A stretch of DNA of 64,000 bases from Acetobacteraceae bacterium (GCA_039613835.1 CP154827.1:900501-964500); one strand, 5' to 3'; counted from the stretch's first letter, positions 9,821 through 21,314 are shown. Made by a program: numbers and translations. Notes: generated by a model not told the origin, from the sequence alone.

Positions 9821-9856
9821 AAAAAGACTGCCCCGCAAAAGCGAGGCAGTCTTTTT
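9821..9856. terminator. Bidirectional rho-independent terminator after groEL
   Basis: AAAAAGACTGCC(C)CGC and GCG(A)GGCAGTCTTTTT form a long stem with an AAAA loop. A T-run lies on each strand, so it can stop groEL transcription (minus strand) and any transcript leaving the helicase pseudogene (plus strand). Confidence 0.9.
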
Positions 9857-9877
9857 ATAACGTCGAATGACGTGGAC

Positions 9878-11530
<1,653 letters not shown>

Positions 11531-11560
11531 TTACAGTCAGGTTCAGTCAGATGAGGCCGC

Positions 11561-11854
11561 TCAGCTGAGCACGCCCATAATGTCGCTTTCTTTCATGATC
11601 AGCAGCTCTTTGCCGTCAATCTTCACTTCCGTCCCGGACCATTTTCCGAAAAGGACGCGGTCACCTTCCTTGACGTCCAGGGCGACGATCTGGCCCTGCT
11701 CATTGCGGGCACCCGGTCCTACCGAGATGACCACGCCTTCCATCGGTTTTTCCTTCGCCGTGTCGGGAATGATGACGCCGCCAGCGGTTTTTTCTTCACC
11801 ATTATGACGCTCGACCACCACACGGTCATGTAAAGGTCTGAATTTATTTACCAT
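11561..11854 (-). CDS. groS: Co-chaperonin GroES (10 kDa)
   Basis: Seven-membered lid of the GroEL chamber. The 97-residue product starts [14 protein letters not shown] and has the mobile loop around [16 protein letters not shown] lies 8 bases before the chosen ATG (AATTTTGGAGCGATCC then ATG). A further in-frame start 29 codons upstream would read into the promoter and CIRCE region and is rejected. First gene of the groESL operon. Confidence 0.97.
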   Translation of the reverse strand: MVNKFRPLHDRVVVERHNGEEKTAGGVIIPDTAKEKPMEGVVISVGPGARNEQGQIVALDVKEGDRVLFGKWSGTEVKIDGKELLIMKESDIMGVLS

Positions 11855-11934
11855 GGATCGCTCCAAAATTAGGGGTCGTGCCCTCGATTGATAAGCAGCA
11901 CAACCGGTTTGCGCGCCCGCAAAGCCGCAGCGCG

Positions 11935-11961
11935 TTAGCACTCTCTTATCGGGAGTGCCAA
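11935..11961 (-). promoter_or_regulatory. CIRCE operator (HrcA site) of groESL
   Basis: On the minus strand TTGGCACTC-N9-GAGTGCTAA, the form usual in alphaproteobacteria. It differs by one base from the perfect CIRCE inverted repeat and keeps the exact 9-base spacer. It lies just downstream of the -10 box, where bound HrcA would block transcription. Confidence 0.93.
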
Positions 11962-11963
11962 AC

Positions 11964-11992
11964 TAGATAAGGTTTAATTTTTTTTCCGTCAA
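11964..11992 (-). promoter_or_regulatory. Promoter of groESL
   Basis: Reading the minus strand, TTGACG (-35), a 17-base spacer with an A-tract, and TATCTA (-10), immediately upstream of CIRCE. Spacing and position fit a housekeeping sigma-70 promoter. The rest of the gap from here to 12229 holds no other clear signal. Confidence 0.75.
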
Positions 11993-12229
11993 GAGCATGC
12001 AAGATGACGTCTAATCGCCCTCGAAATGATCGGCAGAGGCGCTTCAGAGGCCCGCTGGAATATCGTTTTTTCCCTTCACCTCAAGGCCCGCATCAGGGTG
12101 TCTTCCCGCACTTCCTTTTTTAACCGTCGGAAGAGAAAACACCGTGATCGACACAGGCTCACAAGCTGATTGCCGCTGGACGCTTCCTGCTACAAAGGTC
12201 TAAAAAGGCCTCATCAAGGGAGACAGTCC

Positions 12230-12901
12230 ATGAGCAAAATTGAAACTTTAACGTCTTCGGACGGCCACCATCTCAGCGCCTACATCGCAGGCGATGCAGA
12301 TGCGGAGCGTGCCATCGTCGTCATTCAGGAGGCTTTCGGCGTCACCCCTTACATACGTTCCGTTTGCGACCGGCTGGCGAAGATGGGTTATCACGCCATT
12401 TCTCCCGCGCTCTATGACCGTGTTGAGCGGGATCTGGTGCTCGCTTATGAGGGTGACGGACTCAAGCGCGCGCTTGAGACATATGCTTCCTGTGATCAGG
12501 CCGACGCCCTGCTGGATGTCTCAGCCGCCGCGGACTATCTTCATCAGGCCGGGCACAAGCGCGTGGGCGCGATCGGCTTTTGCTGGGGCGGCCTCCTCTC
12601 CTGGCGGATGGCGACTCAAACGCAGAAATTGCAGGCGGCCGTCTCATGGTACGGTGGCGGCATCGCGGCGGAAAGCCATGCGGCACCTCATTGCCCGGTG
12701 CAACTCCATTTCGGGGGACAGGATGCGCATATCCCGCATACGGATATTCTGACAATCCGCCAGAACCAACCTGATCTTGAGCTTTTCGTCTATGATCAGG
12801 CTGATCACGGTTTCGGCTGCTTTGATCGCAGCAGCTATAATGAGGATGCGGCCAGCCTGGCGTGGCAGCGTTCAATGGATTTCCTCAGCCAACATATCTG
12901 A
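12230..12901 (+). CDS. Dienelactone hydrolase family protein
   Basis: An alpha/beta-hydrolase of 223 residues. The nucleophile elbow is AIGFCWGG, so Cys replaces the usual Ser, as in dienelactone hydrolase. The acid is the Asp of FGGQDAHIP and the base the His of QADHGFGC near the end. No signal peptide is present, so it is probably cytoplasmic. The natural substrate cannot be read from sequence; many family members act on other esters or lactones. The start at the ATG preceded by AAGGGAGA 6-7 bases upstream is preferred over one 20 codons earlier. Confidence 0.88.
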   Translation: MSKIETLTSSDGHHLSAYIAGDADAERAIVVIQEAFGVTPYIRSVCDRLAKMGYHAISPALYDRVERDLVLAYEGDGLKRALETYASCDQADALLDVSAAADYLHQAGHKRVGAIGFCWGGLLSWRMATQTQKLQAAVSWYGGGIAAESHAAPHCPVQLHFGGQDAHIPHTDILTIRQNQPDLELFVYDQADHGFGCFDRSSYNEDAASLAWQRSMDFLSQHI

Positions 12902-12961
12902 CGCGCCGCCCACCCGCGTGCTTAACACGATAGGGTGGGGATGATAACCGTCAAATTGGCT

Positions 12962-13864
12962 TCAGGAGACGATTTCCGAACGCAGAACCCGCCCGGCGAC
13001 GGCATCCAGCTTACGCACAAGCGCCGGGTCTCGCTTGTCCTGCAGCGTGATAATGGCGTGGTCCAGCGCGCGCTCGGCGCCGGAGGGACACAGACCCCGC
13101 TTCTCACCGAGTTTTGGAATGACACGCTGCAATAAGGTGCGGGTAGCGGCGGCGTTGTTTTTCATAACTTTCATGACATCCGTCACCGTCACGGAATCAT
13201 GATCCTCATGCCAGCAATCATAATCCGTCACCATGGCGATACTGGCATAGCACATCTCAGCCTCACGGATCAGCTTGGCCTCCGGCATGTTGGTCATGCC
13301 AATCACATCGCAGCCCCAGGATTGGTAAAGTCTGCTTTCCGCATAAGTGGAAAATTGAGGCCCCTCCATCACCAGGTAGGTGCCGCCTCGGGTAATGGGC
13401 AATTGCAGGGCCGCGGCTTCCATCTCAATCACATCATTGATACGCTGCGCTGTCGGATGACCTAACCCGACATGGGCGACACAGCCTGTGCCGAAAAAGC
13501 TTTTCTTCCGGGCGAACGTCCGATCAATAAACTGATCCACAATGACGAACGTGCCGGGAGATAAGACCTCCCGAAGTGAACCGACCGCTGAAAGTGAGAG
13601 CACATCGGTCACGCCAAGGCGCTTGAGCGCGTCAATATTGGCCCTGAAATTCAGTTTTGACGGCGGTATCCGGTGGTCACGCCCATGGCGCGGTAGGAAT
13701 ACGCATTGCACGCCGCCCAGCTCACCGCATAATAAAGCGTCAGAAGGCTGGCCCCACGGCGTCTCGATATTGCGCCAGCTTTTATTTTCAAGCCTGTCAA
13801 TATCGTAAAGACCGGAACCGCCAATGATTCCGATAACCGGTTGAATGATTTGAGATGAAGACAT
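12962..13864 (-). CDS. mtnP: S-methyl-5'-thioadenosine phosphorylase
   Basis: Splits methylthioadenosine with phosphate into adenine and methylthioribose-1-phosphate in methionine salvage. The 300-residue product has the purine nucleoside phosphorylase fold: GIIGGSGLYD near the start (phosphate loop), the PRHGRDH segment around residue 58, SAVGSLRE and the MTNMPEAKL motif of MTA phosphorylases. It is intact. The neighbours are on the opposite strand, so it is probably monocistronic. Confidence 0.93.
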   Translation of the reverse strand: MSSSQIIQPVIGIIGGSGLYDIDRLENKSWRNIETPWGQPSDALLCGELGGVQCVFLPRHGRDHRIPPSKLNFRANIDALKRLGVTDVLSLSAVGSLREVLSPGTFVIVDQFIDRTFARKKSFFGTGCVAHVGLGHPTAQRINDVIEMEAAALQLPITRGGTYLVMEGPQFSTYAESRLYQSWGCDVIGMTNMPEAKLIREAEMCYASIAMVTDYDCWHEDHDSVTVTDVMKVMKNNAAATRTLLQRVIPKLGEKRGLCPSGAERALDHAIITLQDKRDPALVRKLDAVAGRVLRSEIVS

Positions 13865-14034
13865 GGATCAATGCAGCCTTCCAAAAAATGTTGTAAGTCC
13901 GGACAATCGCGTTGCCGTTCTGCGCGGCGACCTGCCTGAATCTGCACCCTGTGAAGGGATACTCAGCCGACTATATGTCACAGGTCAAACCCTACCCTCA
14001 AGAGCGCTAGCCCCACGCTCTCGGAGACTTTGAG

Positions 14035-14988
14035 ATGAGCCGCATAGAAAAAGATTTATCCCGTCCTGAATTTTTCAATGAGGTTTTACGGCCCGACATC
14101 GCGCATGATTCCTTCAAGGAGCGGGCGCAGACGTGGTTCCACGCGTTGCGAGACCAGATCTGTGCGTCCTACGAAGCGATTGAGGCGGAGGCCGTCGCCG
14201 CAGGAAGTCCCGTTCTGGGCGACCGCATCAATGCGAGGACATTCCATCGGGAAAGCTGGAAGCGGCATGTGAGTGAAGGTGCCACTCTGAATGGCGGCGG
14301 CGTCATGTCCGTCATGCGGGGCCGGGTTTTTGAGAAAGTCGGCGTCAATATCTCCGCTGTCTGGGGCGAATTCTCACCAGAATTCCGACGCACTATCCCC
14401 GGCGCGGATTCTGATCCGCGATTTTTCGCGACAGGCATTTCCCTCGTGGCGCATCCCTGCAACCCGCATGTTTCCGCCGCGCACTTCAACACGCGGCTCA
14501 TCATCACCAGTGAGGGATGGTTTGGCGGGGGTGGAGACATCACGCCCATGTTCCCGGAAAACGAAGCCGCGCAGGAGGATGCCGCCGCCTTCCATGAAGC
14601 TCTCAAGAGAGCGTGTAACACGCATGACGACACCTACTATCCGCGATTCACGGCGTGGTGTGACCGTTATTTCTTTCTTCCGCACCGAAATGAACCGCGC
14701 GGTCTTGGGGGGATCTTTTTCGATCAGCATCGCACGGAAAATCCAGAGGGTGATTTCGCCTTCACGCGGGATGTCGGCTCGGCCTTCGCCGATATTTATC
14801 CTGCCATCGTCCGGAAACGCATGATGACGCCCTGGACGGATCAAGACCGCGACGCGCAATTAATCCGCCGGGGACGCTACGTTGAGTTTAATCTGATCCA
14901 TGACCGTGGGACGATTTTCGGCCTTAAAACGGGTGGTAACACCGAGGCTATTTTAATGAGTATGCCGCCAGAGGTGAAATGGCCCTAA
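14035..14988 (+). CDS. hemF: Oxygen-dependent coproporphyrinogen III oxidase
   Basis: Converts coproporphyrinogen III to protoporphyrinogen IX with molecular oxygen. At 317 residues it has normal length. Family marks include the [10 protein letters not shown] region, the [14 protein letters not shown] segment and the C-terminal [19 protein letters not shown] motif. A GGAGAC ribosome site precedes the ATG. Using the aerobic form only here fits an obligately respiring acetic acid bacterium. Confidence 0.96.
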   Translation: MSRIEKDLSRPEFFNEVLRPDIAHDSFKERAQTWFHALRDQICASYEAIEAEAVAAGSPVLGDRINARTFHRESWKRHVSEGATLNGGGVMSVMRGRVFEKVGVNISAVWGEFSPEFRRTIPGADSDPRFFATGISLVAHPCNPHVSAAHFNTRLIITSEGWFGGGGDITPMFPENEAAQEDAAAFHEALKRACNTHDDTYYPRFTAWCDRYFFLPHRNEPRGLGGIFFDQHRTENPEGDFAFTRDVGSAFADIYPAIVRKRMMTPWTDQDRDAQLIRRGRYVEFNLIHDRGTIFGLKTGGNTEAILMSMPPEVKWP

Positions 14989-15071
14989 CGTCACGCCTAT
15001 GCAGGAAAGACTTCATCATGTTGTTTTGGGTCAAATATCGCCGTGGAACTCCGTGCCATCGTTAAAGTTTA

Positions 15072-15100
15072 AGGACATGGACAGCATGGATGTGTATAAT
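15072..15100 (+). promoter_or_regulatory. Promoter placing the start codon at the transcript 5' end
   Basis: AGGACA (four of six matches to -35), a 17-base spacer and a perfect TATAAT at 15095-15100. The ATG of the next gene begins 9 bases after the -10 box, where transcription should start, and no Shine-Dalgarno sequence fits between them. The mRNA is therefore predicted to be leaderless. Confidence 0.55.
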
Positions 15101-15108
15101 AAAATTAT

Positions 15109-16221
15109 ATGAGTGAAAGCGCCAGAAATCACGCCGTACTCTCTCGACGTCGGCTTCTCTCCGCAATTTTAGGGTCTGCTTGTTTCGCGTCTTCTCGCGT
15201 GATGGGGCAGACGCCTTTGACTGGCGCGCCCAACCCTTCAGTCCCCCCAACCCGACTGATCGTCAGCGGCAATGAAGCGTCTGAAAGCGGGGCTTTTGCG
15301 CGCCTCATTGCCCCTTCCCTTTCCAGCGGGCTGGGGATGCAGAGCGATCTTGACCTTGCTTTTGACCTTGGGCATGATGGTGTTACGGTGGCCAATCTTT
15401 TTGACAGAAACCCGCCGGAAGATAATCGCGAAATGGCGCTGGTCTCAAAGGGCTCAGCCGTGATTGCGTCATTATGTGACGATGCCCGCGTGCATTTCGA
15501 TTACTCGCGCTGGATCAGCGTTCTGGCGGCGCAACAAACTGTCATGACCATCGCGCGTGCGGAGCTCCATCGCTCATTTCGTGCGCGGGTTTCGGGATTT
15601 TTGCACGATAAACCGTCGCGCGTGGCTGTTGCACAGCCCATCGGGGTTGAACTCGCAACTGTGCTGGGGCTTTCCGTTCTCGGCCTGCACCCTTTGCCCG
15701 TTTCCGGCATTGTCAGCCAGAAAAAGGCGCTCGCCGCGCTTGCCAATAATGAGGTTGACGCGATCCAGCTTACCCTGACACGCAAAGATGATTTCTCCAT
15801 CCTACATCAACTTCCGGAGGGGACGCCCCCCCTCTTTTATGTCGGTGCTGACATGGCGGGCGTGCCTAAATTTGAAGAAACTTTTCGGCAGGCTTTCAGC
15901 CGGGCACCCAGGTCCACCCTTTACGCGGGCTGGCGCGCCTTGAGTGCAGCGGCCGCGACGCCGATCCTGATCGCACTTCCCATGCTGACATCACCTGTTT
16001 CCGTCGCACGCTGGCGATATGCGATCGGCTCCGTCATGGATAATGAGCAGGTCAAATCGTGGCTCGCCGCGCATGCGCTTCACCCCAGTACGGGCGTCGC
16101 CGCCTCCGGCGTCATGGCCAGTTTCACGCCTGAATTATCCGCGTTACTGGCGCTTCGACGTTGGCTGAATATCAATCTTCCGCGCTGGCGACTTGGTCAG
16201 GAAACGAAGCGGTCTTTTTAG
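15109..16221 (+). CDS. Tat-type exported substrate-binding-like protein
   Basis: A 370-residue protein with an N-terminal twin-arginine type signal (SRRRLLSAI followed by a hydrophobic stretch to about residue 33, cleavage near VMGQ). The mature part alternates short strands and helices like periplasmic solute receptors of the TctC/Bug class; segments such as VAVAQPIGVE and ALANNEVDAIQL support this weakly. No permease genes are adjacent, so a transport role is only a guess. It may be translated from a leaderless transcript. The last 50 bases overlap the end of the cytochrome c peroxidase-Smr gene on the other strand. Confidence 0.5.
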   Translation: MSESARNHAVLSRRRLLSAILGSACFASSRVMGQTPLTGAPNPSVPPTRLIVSGNEASESGAFARLIAPSLSSGLGMQSDLDLAFDLGHDGVTVANLFDRNPPEDNREMALVSKGSAVIASLCDDARVHFDYSRWISVLAAQQTVMTIARAELHRSFRARVSGFLHDKPSRVAVAQPIGVELATVLGLSVLGLHPLPVSGIVSQKKALAALANNEVDAIQLTLTRKDDFSILHQLPEGTPPLFYVGADMAGVPKFEETFRQAFSRAPRSTLYAGWRALSAAAATPILIALPMLTSPVSVARWRYAIGSVMDNEQVKSWLAAHALHPSTGVAASGVMASFTPELSALLALRRWLNINLPRWRLGQETKRSF

Positions 16222-18036
16222 CGGCTCGTTCCAGCGTTCGGTTGTGACCTATCACGGCGTTGGGCGTCCTCGAACGCCCTGCACACAATAAAATGCGAAC
16301 AGCCCCTTTATTGGCCCGATGTGTGTAGACGACGCCAAGGATTAAAGGCCGAAGCTCGTGCCGTTCAAGCCAATGCGGTAGCTCACGGCGGAGGACACCC
16401 CCACCTCCACCAAGGCCGGCAATGACTTCGACATAACGAATCTCGTCCCGATGCGACTGAATGAAGAAGTCATGAAGTGCGTGGAAAGCTTTCCGCGCCG
16501 CAAAACCATGAAGATCTAATTTGCGTTGCGCCGCCTTTTTCTCTTTGAGCAATGCGCGCCAGGAGGTGTTGTCTAACCCCGGCAAACGTGCGCCAATTTC
16601 AATTTTTGGCGTGGGAACGATCGTGCGGCGGGGCGACATATCCTGACGTGGCGCGGTCTTCAATCGCTGTCTCGACGGAGTACGCATGTCGGCGGGTGTC
16701 TGGTAACGCACCATTTTCTTAACAGCGTCATCCAGCGTCGGCGCGCTCCCATCATGAAAATAAGGGGCCGTCAGCGCCACATTACGGAGGTTCGGCACTT
16801 TGAAACGATGAAAATCACTCAATGCTTTGGTAAAGGATTGCCGACCAATATCCGCCTGGGTCAAAGGCGTATTGCGGTCTGAGAAATAAGGCCCCTCCAG
16901 CCCCATCACCTCGTAAGCGTCCCCGCCGAGGGCGACACCACTATGACAACCTGAGCAACCGACCTGCTTGAACAACGCATAACCATGTTTCTCCTGCATC
17001 GTGATCGCGTTATCGTCACCTTTCAGATAGAGGTCAAAGGGACTATCGGGCGTGATGAGGGTGCGCTCATATTCCGCGATCGCGTTGGTTATATTCTCCT
17101 TCGTCAGGGCGTCCGACCCGTAAATACGTTGGAAATCCGCGACATATTCCGGATCGCTTTTTAATGTGGCGACGACCGTGTCCCAATCATGCGCGCCCAT
17201 CTCAAGCGGATTGGTCACAGGCCCTGCCGCCTGCGCCGCGAGATCCACCGCGCGCCCATCCCAGAACTGCGCAATATTAAAGACTGCATTATAGACAGTC
17301 GGTGAATTGATCGGGCCTTTCTTCCCATTAATGCCTGTCGCCGTTTTCAGATTATCGACGCCCGCTTTATCAAGGCCGTGGCAGCTGGCGCAATTCAACT
17401 TCCCATCGCCGGAAAGACGCCGCTCAAAAAACAGCTTTTTGCCGAGCGCCGCGCGATCCCAATTAGCCTGAATCTGCTCAGGGATTGGCTGGATAACCTC
17501 CTCTGCATGTTGCGGGGCGACATCCGGCGTGGCGTAATAGTTGCGGCGTGTCTGACGTATCCAGGTCAGGATCGCAGCACGTTCCGAAGACATGAGATAA
17601 GCGCGCCAGTGCATCAGCAGGAAAAGCGAGGGCGGCATACGGTTCTGCGTCACCACTTCCTCAATGCGCGATAATTGCTCCACCGAAGGGGGCACCCGGC
17701 ATCGAAAGCCCTCAGGACCGGCTCATAACGGAAATGTCGGAGGCCCTGACGAAGGTCCTTCGCCATTAATTGCCTGGCGACCGGAATTTTAAAGTAAAAT
17801 GGCAGTTGCGCGTTTTCGGTGTGACAATAATCGCAGCGCGCGCCACGCAATGCGTTGAATGCGGCCAAGGCGATCGGGTCTTTGCGCGTGGCGCTTGAGG
17901 CGGATAATGGTGGCGCGGATGACCGGTCAAAATGCGTCAGCCAGGCGATGGTCACGCCGTAAGCGCCCAGCCCGATGACCCCAGCAATCATCACAAATTG
18001 ACGGATAAGTCGCGCTTTACCTCGTTTGACCGACAT
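16172..18036 (-). pseudogene. Frameshifted tri-heme cytochrome c peroxidase fused to an Smr domain
   Basis: Two frames make up one gene. From 18036 (ATG, preceded by GGGAG) comes a membrane-anchored N-terminus with heme motif CDYCHT, ending FRYEPVLRAFDAG near 17695. The second frame continues with PPSVEQLSRIEEVV, heme motifs CASCH and CSGCH and the di-heme peroxidase core. Restoring one G in GCCGGG joins them, giving the YhjA-like tri-heme layout. The peroxidase stops short at KKMVRYQ and runs in frame into a linker and a C-terminal Smr endonuclease-like domain (KLDLHGF, VEVIAGLGGGGGVLRR, NKGAVRILL). Smr normally follows mltA as its own gene in alphaproteobacteria, so a deletion seems to have removed the peroxidase tail and Smr head. 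Peroxidase function is probably lost; Smr expression is uncertain. Confidence 0.8.
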
Positions 18037-18117
18037 CCTAACTCCCTTTATCCGGCGCGGGTTGTATAGCAAGAGATGATGCGCAGGTAGAAGTGATTTT
18101 ACACAATGTCGATACCG

Positions 18118-18960
18118 TCATGAATGTGCGTTTTCCCCCGCACGGGTTGGCATTAAGGCTCGAAGCCGGGCGCGCGCCGTGCGGTAATAAGTCGGGTCCA
18201 TCTCGATGCCGATCCCGTTTGCGCCAGCTTCTTCCGCAGCAACCAACGTGGAGCCGGAACCAAGAAACGGGTCAAGCACGAGCGATTTTTCATTCACACC
18301 ATGCAGAGCCAGGCAGGCGCTGGGCAACTCGACAGGGAAGGTGCCGGGATGCATGAATTTCTGCTGCTTCGTGCGCACGGTTTCATAGGGGATATACCAA
18401 GTATTGCCACGGCATCGGCAATCTCGCGCGTGATTGCGTCGCGCAATGTTGCTTTTATCCTTGAAGGGCACACCGATGGCGAGGCGGTCAATGACAACAG
18501 CCCCCTCATGCGTAAAGTGGAATACGTGCTCATGATTATGATTGAGGAAACGAGTCGAATTGAGCGGTTTGAAATGTCCGTGTGTCACATCTCCGATCGC
18601 GAGGGATTTCACCCAGATGATGTGGTTCTGCAATGAAAATAGCGGCTGCAATCTCATGGCGAGCTCGAAAGGCAGCCAGGGTCGTCGCGACGTGCCGGAG
18701 ATATTGAGGAAGAACGACCCCTCCGGACGCAGGACGCGCTTTAACTGCTGGCAGATCCGTATCATCCATTCGAGGTAATCAGTATCCGCCATTGCATCTT
18801 TATATGAATTATAGGGCAGACCAATATTATAAGGTGGCGAGGTCACAATCACATCAATGGAAGCCGCCTTCATGCGCCAGAGGACGGTCATCGCGTCCCC
18901 ATTGATCAGCACATGTCGCCCTGATTTCTCACGCCGCGCGCGACGCTTCGGCACCGTCAT
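18118..18960 (-). CDS. Orphan site-specific DNA methyltransferase (beta class)
   Basis: A 280-residue amino-methyltransferase (N6-adenine or N4-cytosine). The catalytic motif IV is SPPYNIG near residue 40, and the AdoMet-binding motif I, DPFLGSGSTLVAAEEAG, is near the C-terminus, the order that defines the beta class. No restriction endonuclease is adjacent, so it is probably an orphan, possibly regulatory, methylase; the recognition site cannot be told from sequence. Its ATG overlaps the TGA of mltA (ATGA), suggesting translational coupling. Differences from CcrM (DPPYN) make a CcrM assignment unsafe. Confidence 0.85.
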   Translation of the reverse strand: MTVPKRRARREKSGRHVLINGDAMTVLWRMKAASIDVIVTSPPYNIGLPYNSYKDAMADTDYLEWMIRICQQLKRVLRPEGSFFLNISGTSRRPWLPFELAMRLQPLFSLQNHIIWVKSLAIGDVTHGHFKPLNSTRFLNHNHEHVFHFTHEGAVVIDRLAIGVPFKDKSNIARRNHARDCRCRGNTWYIPYETVRTKQQKFMHPGTFPVELPSACLALHGVNEKSLVLDPFLGSGSTLVAAEEAGANGIGIEMDPTYYRTARARLRALMPTRAGENAHS

Positions 18961-20114
18961 TCCGGCGTCGCACGTAGCAACAATATAAAGAGGCGGCCCG
19001 TTTCATGCTGGTCCGCGGCGACGTGATCCGCATCCGGGCCCCAACCTGTGAAGAGTGCGACATGGCCCAGCGGCGCGGCCAGATTCGCATCCTGCATGAA
19101 CGCCAGGTGGCGCCATGATTGGGACCCCCCATTCGGCAGCTTCATGGATGTCTCAACCCAGACCGGTGCACCGAAAGGAATCGATTTCGCATTGGCACGC
19201 AGGGCGCGGTAGGGTGTCAGGCCGATCCCCATCGCGCCGGGTGACCCTGATGAAAGTGATTGGGATGGCAGAAGCTTGAAAAAGACGTAGTCCTGATTTT
19301 GCGCCATTAACTGACGCGCCTGTTGGGGATAATGGTTCATCCAGTCACGAATGGCTGCGATTGTGATGTTTCCATCCGAAATATAATTCCTGTCCCGCAG
19401 AATGCGACCGATCGGCGTATAGGGACGTCCATTCCGTGCCGCATAGGCGATATGGAGTATATTGCCATCCGAAAGGCGAAGCCGCCCCGCCCCCTGGAAC
19501 TGAAGCATGAAAAGATCAGCCGGGCTCCTGACCCAGGCAATTTCAAGCCCTTTCCCTTTCAGCGCACCCGCATCAATTTCCGCCCTTGAATAAAACGGGA
19601 CGAAGCGCGTTCCGATCCAGCGCCCTGTGACCCAGCCGCCGCCTCGCTGAGAGCGAACGAGATCCTGCGGCCGGGCATAGATAGGGATGTGATAATTTGA
19701 TGTTTCATCGCGTGACGCCGGGACGATGATTTCACTGAAACCCTCAATGAGGTCGTCACCATTCACGTAGTAAGGCGTGAACCATTTTTCGAAGAAAGAC
19801 TGCATCGACCGGTCATCAGCCGGCGGTGCTGCGTTGAAGGCGCGACAGGCAGGCTGCCACTCACGCGCGAGATTTCCCGCAGGCAGAGGCGTCCCACCGC
19901 TGATGCGGGCATCGCCCGGCAAGGTCAAAATCCGGCGGCATTCTTCATGAACGATCGGAGCGATCTGGCTGAAGGACTCACTCCCCCAGCTGCGCAGGGA
20001 ACCATAAGGGACAGGCTGATGAGTCTCCTGACCGGAAGGGAGCTGCGGCGCGCACCCACTGATGATAAGGGTCACCAATGAAACCACGAAACGCCCTGCA
20101 CTATTTATTTTCAT
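18957..20114 (-). CDS. mltA: Membrane-bound lytic murein transglycosylase A
   Basis: Cleaves peptidoglycan glycan strands to 1,6-anhydromuropeptides at the outer membrane. The 385-residue product has a lipoprotein signal with lipobox ISGC (Cys about 21). The MltA domain spans about residues 100-270 and the 3D domain with its catalytic Asp cluster is near the end (MQDANLAAPLGHVALFTGWGPDAD contains the conserved pattern). It sits between the Tim44-like gene and the methyltransferase, as in other alphaproteobacterial tim44-mltA-smr groups. Confidence 0.93.
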   Translation of the reverse strand: MKINSAGRFVVSLVTLIISGCAPQLPSGQETHQPVPYGSLRSWGSESFSQIAPIVHEECRRILTLPGDARISGGTPLPAGNLAREWQPACRAFNAAPPADDRSMQSFFEKWFTPYYVNGDDLIEGFSEIIVPASRDETSNYHIPIYARPQDLVRSQRGGGWVTGRWIGTRFVPFYSRAEIDAGALKGKGLEIAWVRSPADLFMLQFQGAGRLRLSDGNILHIAYAARNGRPYTPIGRILRDRNYISDGNITIAAIRDWMNHYPQQARQLMAQNQDYVFFKLLPSQSLSSGSPGAMGIGLTPYRALRANAKSIPFGAPVWVETSMKLPNGGSQSWRHLAFMQDANLAAPLGHVALFTGWGPDADHVAADQHETGRLFILLLRATPE

Positions 20115-20192
20115 TAATCATCAGCCTTGATGCTTTGAACAGTCTGGCACGCCGCTGGAAACTGGCAGCCACTTAAGTGCATTTCAGTCAGC

Positions 20193-20876
20193 TTATGCCG
20201 CCCTGATCGCAGCGACCCGCCATTTCTCCTGCGCGTTTTCCGGCCCGGTTACCTTGATGAAGCGCCAAAGCTCAGAAAATTCCGTCACGGATTCTGTCCC
20301 GGATACAAAATTCTTGTCGGCGTCGTAAACGGTGCTGATCTGCCTTGAGACGAATTTGACATCAATGGATGCCAGGCCCGCCTGCGTCCCGGGGCTTGTT
20401 ATCGCGGCATCCTCAAGCGCGACCTCATCAATCGCCTTAATCTCGGCCTTCTGGGTTGTCTGATCTTTCTGACGGGCCTCAATGACAGCGTTAAACGTGT
20501 CAAACGCATCCGAAGTGAGGCAGGCTTTCAAGCGAACGACATCGTCCGCTGCAAAAGCCGTCACGACATCCCGAAATGTCTGCTGTGCCTCTTCCACAAA
20601 GCCTGATGGCTCAAACTTGCTGACGTGCCGCCCGATTTCCTGCAGGACCTGGCCGACGCGCGTATTGGGTTGCGGGATATCGCAGCGTGTCGCCGCCTTG
20701 ACCTCGCCCATATCTGGGCCGGACGCCAGTTTGCTCGACGGCAGGGGCTTTTTCTGGAATGTCACGACGGCTTCCACCCTGACGCGTCGACCGAGCACGA
20801 CAAAGAGCCGCCAACCCAGAACCAGGGCAACCAGCACAAAGAAGATGATATCGAGCGGGATAGGCAAGCCTGACAT
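20193..20876 (-). CDS. Tim44/TimA domain membrane protein
   Basis: A 227-residue protein with one N-terminal membrane helix (about residues 8-28) and a C-terminal Tim44-like domain starting near residue 85 (EPSGFVEEAQQTFRDVV pattern; C-terminal VTEFSELWRFIK). Bacterial members such as Caulobacter TimA are inner-membrane proteins of unsettled function. Upstream of mltA in the conserved secB/tim44/mltA neighbourhood, and divergent from secB. A second Tim44-domain protein lies at 48373-49332. Confidence 0.85.
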   Translation of the reverse strand: MSGLPIPLDIIFFVLVALVLGWRLFVVLGRRVRVEAVVTFQKKPLPSSKLASGPDMGEVKAATRCDIPQPNTRVGQVLQEIGRHVSKFEPSGFVEEAQQTFRDVVTAFAADDVVRLKACLTSDAFDTFNAVIEARQKDQTTQKAEIKAIDEVALEDAAITSPGTQAGLASIDVKFVSRQISTVYDADKNFVSGTESVTEFSELWRFIKVTGPENAQEKWRVAAIRAA

Positions 20877-21314
20877 AGGCGGTTAATCTCTTTCACAAAA
20901 GTGGAAACGTAAAATTAGATCGCTTACCGCACAGGAACAACCTTTAAATAGACTTTCACCCCATCCCTGCCGAAATGAGATCATCCTTCCTCCGCCAGTC
21001 ACGGCGTCAATGCTGACGTCACCCTGAAAAATGGCGCTGAAAGATGTGTTTTCAACCCCCATCCCCAAGGCCTAACGCAGCAGAAACCGTGACGGGGCCG
21101 GTTAAGCAATATTTTAGGCAGTGTTGGTCTGTAAATAAACGCCGCCTTTTAATGCCGTCACTCTGCCGACCGACACGGATAAAATCGACGTCGAACGCCC
21201 TTAAACTTTCTGGAGAGTCTAGGCCCCAGCCTTGTGCCCGTGCTAAGATCGGCCGATCAAACACCGTCATGTCATGACGACGACAGTGATCAGACCAAAG
21301 CGCGGGAATTGAGA
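20877..21314. other. Divergent promoter region between tim44-like gene and secB
   Basis: About 440 bases with no credible gene. It must carry the promoters for the divergent Tim44-mltA group and for secB. No clear operator, riboswitch or repeat was recognised. Confidence 0.4.

Noticed and set aside
16172..17700. An ancient functional peroxidase-Smr fusion
   Set aside because: Both partners lack conserved ends at the junction and the peroxidase part is itself frameshifted, which fits deletion and decay better than a selected fusion, though homologs should be checked.
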